64,000 bases of DNA, from assembly GCA_030762935.1 (NCBI GenBank), contig CM060899.1, positions 15,483,001 to 15,547,000 of the forward strand, given 5' to 3'. Position numbers and translations under genes: made by a program. The notes under the pieces are model-generated. The model made no database searches. It had not been told where the DNA came from and saw only the letters and a program-made list of their open reading frames with translations. Origin of the DNA: Hymenopus coronatus. Taxonomy: Eukaryota; Arthropoda; Insecta; Mantodea; Hymenopodidae. Positions within the stretch are counted from its first letter, which is position 1; every line of letters begins with the position of its first letter. This document shows, piece by piece, positions 63,783 through 64,000 of this stretch.

Positions 63783-64000
63783 ATTACTTGTGGCACTGCA
63801 GGCGACGACACTGGTGATATATGAAATGGAGATGGAGCACCGGCAGAATGCGATGGCGGGGGAAACCAGAGAACCCAGACAAAACGCACCCCTGCACCAT
63901 TTTGTTCATCACAAATCTCACATACAGATATTTGGGATTGAAACCGGGCCTTTTAGGTGAGAGACAAATGGTCTAACCACTCGGCCATGGCGCGGCTGTG
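63783..64000 (-). mobile_element. tRNA-derived SINE, copy 3 (best preserved head)
   Basis: On the minus strand it starts with ATGGCCGAGTGGTTAGACC; TGGCCGAGTGG at 63977-63987 fits the box A consensus and GGTTTCAATCC at 63935-63945 fits box B with one indel. The head resembles a Leu- or Ser-type tRNA. The body blocks are those of copies 1 and 2. The tail enters AT-rich DNA at about 63,783. It may continue beyond the window edge by a few bases. Confidence 0.8.

Noticed and set aside
1..64000. Telomeric repeat (TTAGG)n
   Set aside because: No run of TTAGG or CCTAA was seen. The telomere-like reading of the left array therefore rests only on orientation and element type.
63783..64000. Intact tRNA gene
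   Set aside because: The head has A and B boxes, but the acceptor stem does not close and it continues into a SINE body.
1..64000. CRISPR arrays, operons, prokaryotic promoters
   Set aside because: No regular short repeats with unique spacers. All recognisable genes are from eukaryotic transposable elements.

Overview
The window looks like repeat-rich, probably heterochromatic DNA of an animal, most likely an arthropod. The evidence is jockey-type and I-type non-LTR retrotransposons (LINEs), a Penelope-like element with a GIY-YIG domain, a mariner with TA target duplications, a fold-back Tc1/mariner derivative, a decayed Ty3/gypsy element and a tRNA-derived SINE. I see no bacterial gene organisation, no intact host gene, no CRISPR array and no intact tRNA or rRNA gene. 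The species cannot be named from the sequence. Almost every coding region is broken by frameshifts or stops and is listed as a pseudogene.

Positions 1-19,430 hold a run of elements that all lie on the minus strand. In order they are jockey-type LINEs A (1-4148) and B (4159-~9709), a short gag-only element C (9739-11540), jockey-type LINE D (~11,700-16,440), a LINE 3' fragment E (~16,690-17,330) whose 3' UTR carries two 5S-rRNA-like segments, a second gag-only copy F (17,609-~18,540), and a Penelope-like fragment (~18,545-19,430). B, C and F share a 3' UTR motif followed by a hairpin, so C and F may use the machinery of a B-like partner. That recalls the HeT-A/TART relationship in Drosophila, but this is inference and no telomere repeat is visible.

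Positions 19,431-21,864 are AT-rich and the least repetitive part of the left half. They contain one candidate host terminal exon (21541-21701, minus).

Positions 21,865-58,100 are dominated by many copies, on both strands, of an I-clade LINE (gag with zinc knuckles, then endonuclease, RT and RNase H). Younger elements are nested in them. Jockey-type LINE G (29115-34344) sits in a plus-strand I copy with a 12-bp target duplication. I-A (~41,771-47,569) sits in plus copy I-C. I-B (~49,868-55,229) abuts or interrupts plus copy I-G. A mariner (55330-56643) sits in I-G. A fold-back Tc1/mariner derivative (26372-27308) sits in another LINE fragment. A tRNA SINE lies in I-B. An unclassified ~480-bp repeat occurs four times (three copies beside I fragments, one in the gypsy remnant).

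Positions 58,100-64,000 hold remnants of a minus-strand Ty3/gypsy element (integrase, RNase H and gag pieces) split by a LINE fragment, a SINE and the 480-bp repeat. An AT-rich degenerate tandem repeat and a third SINE copy follow.
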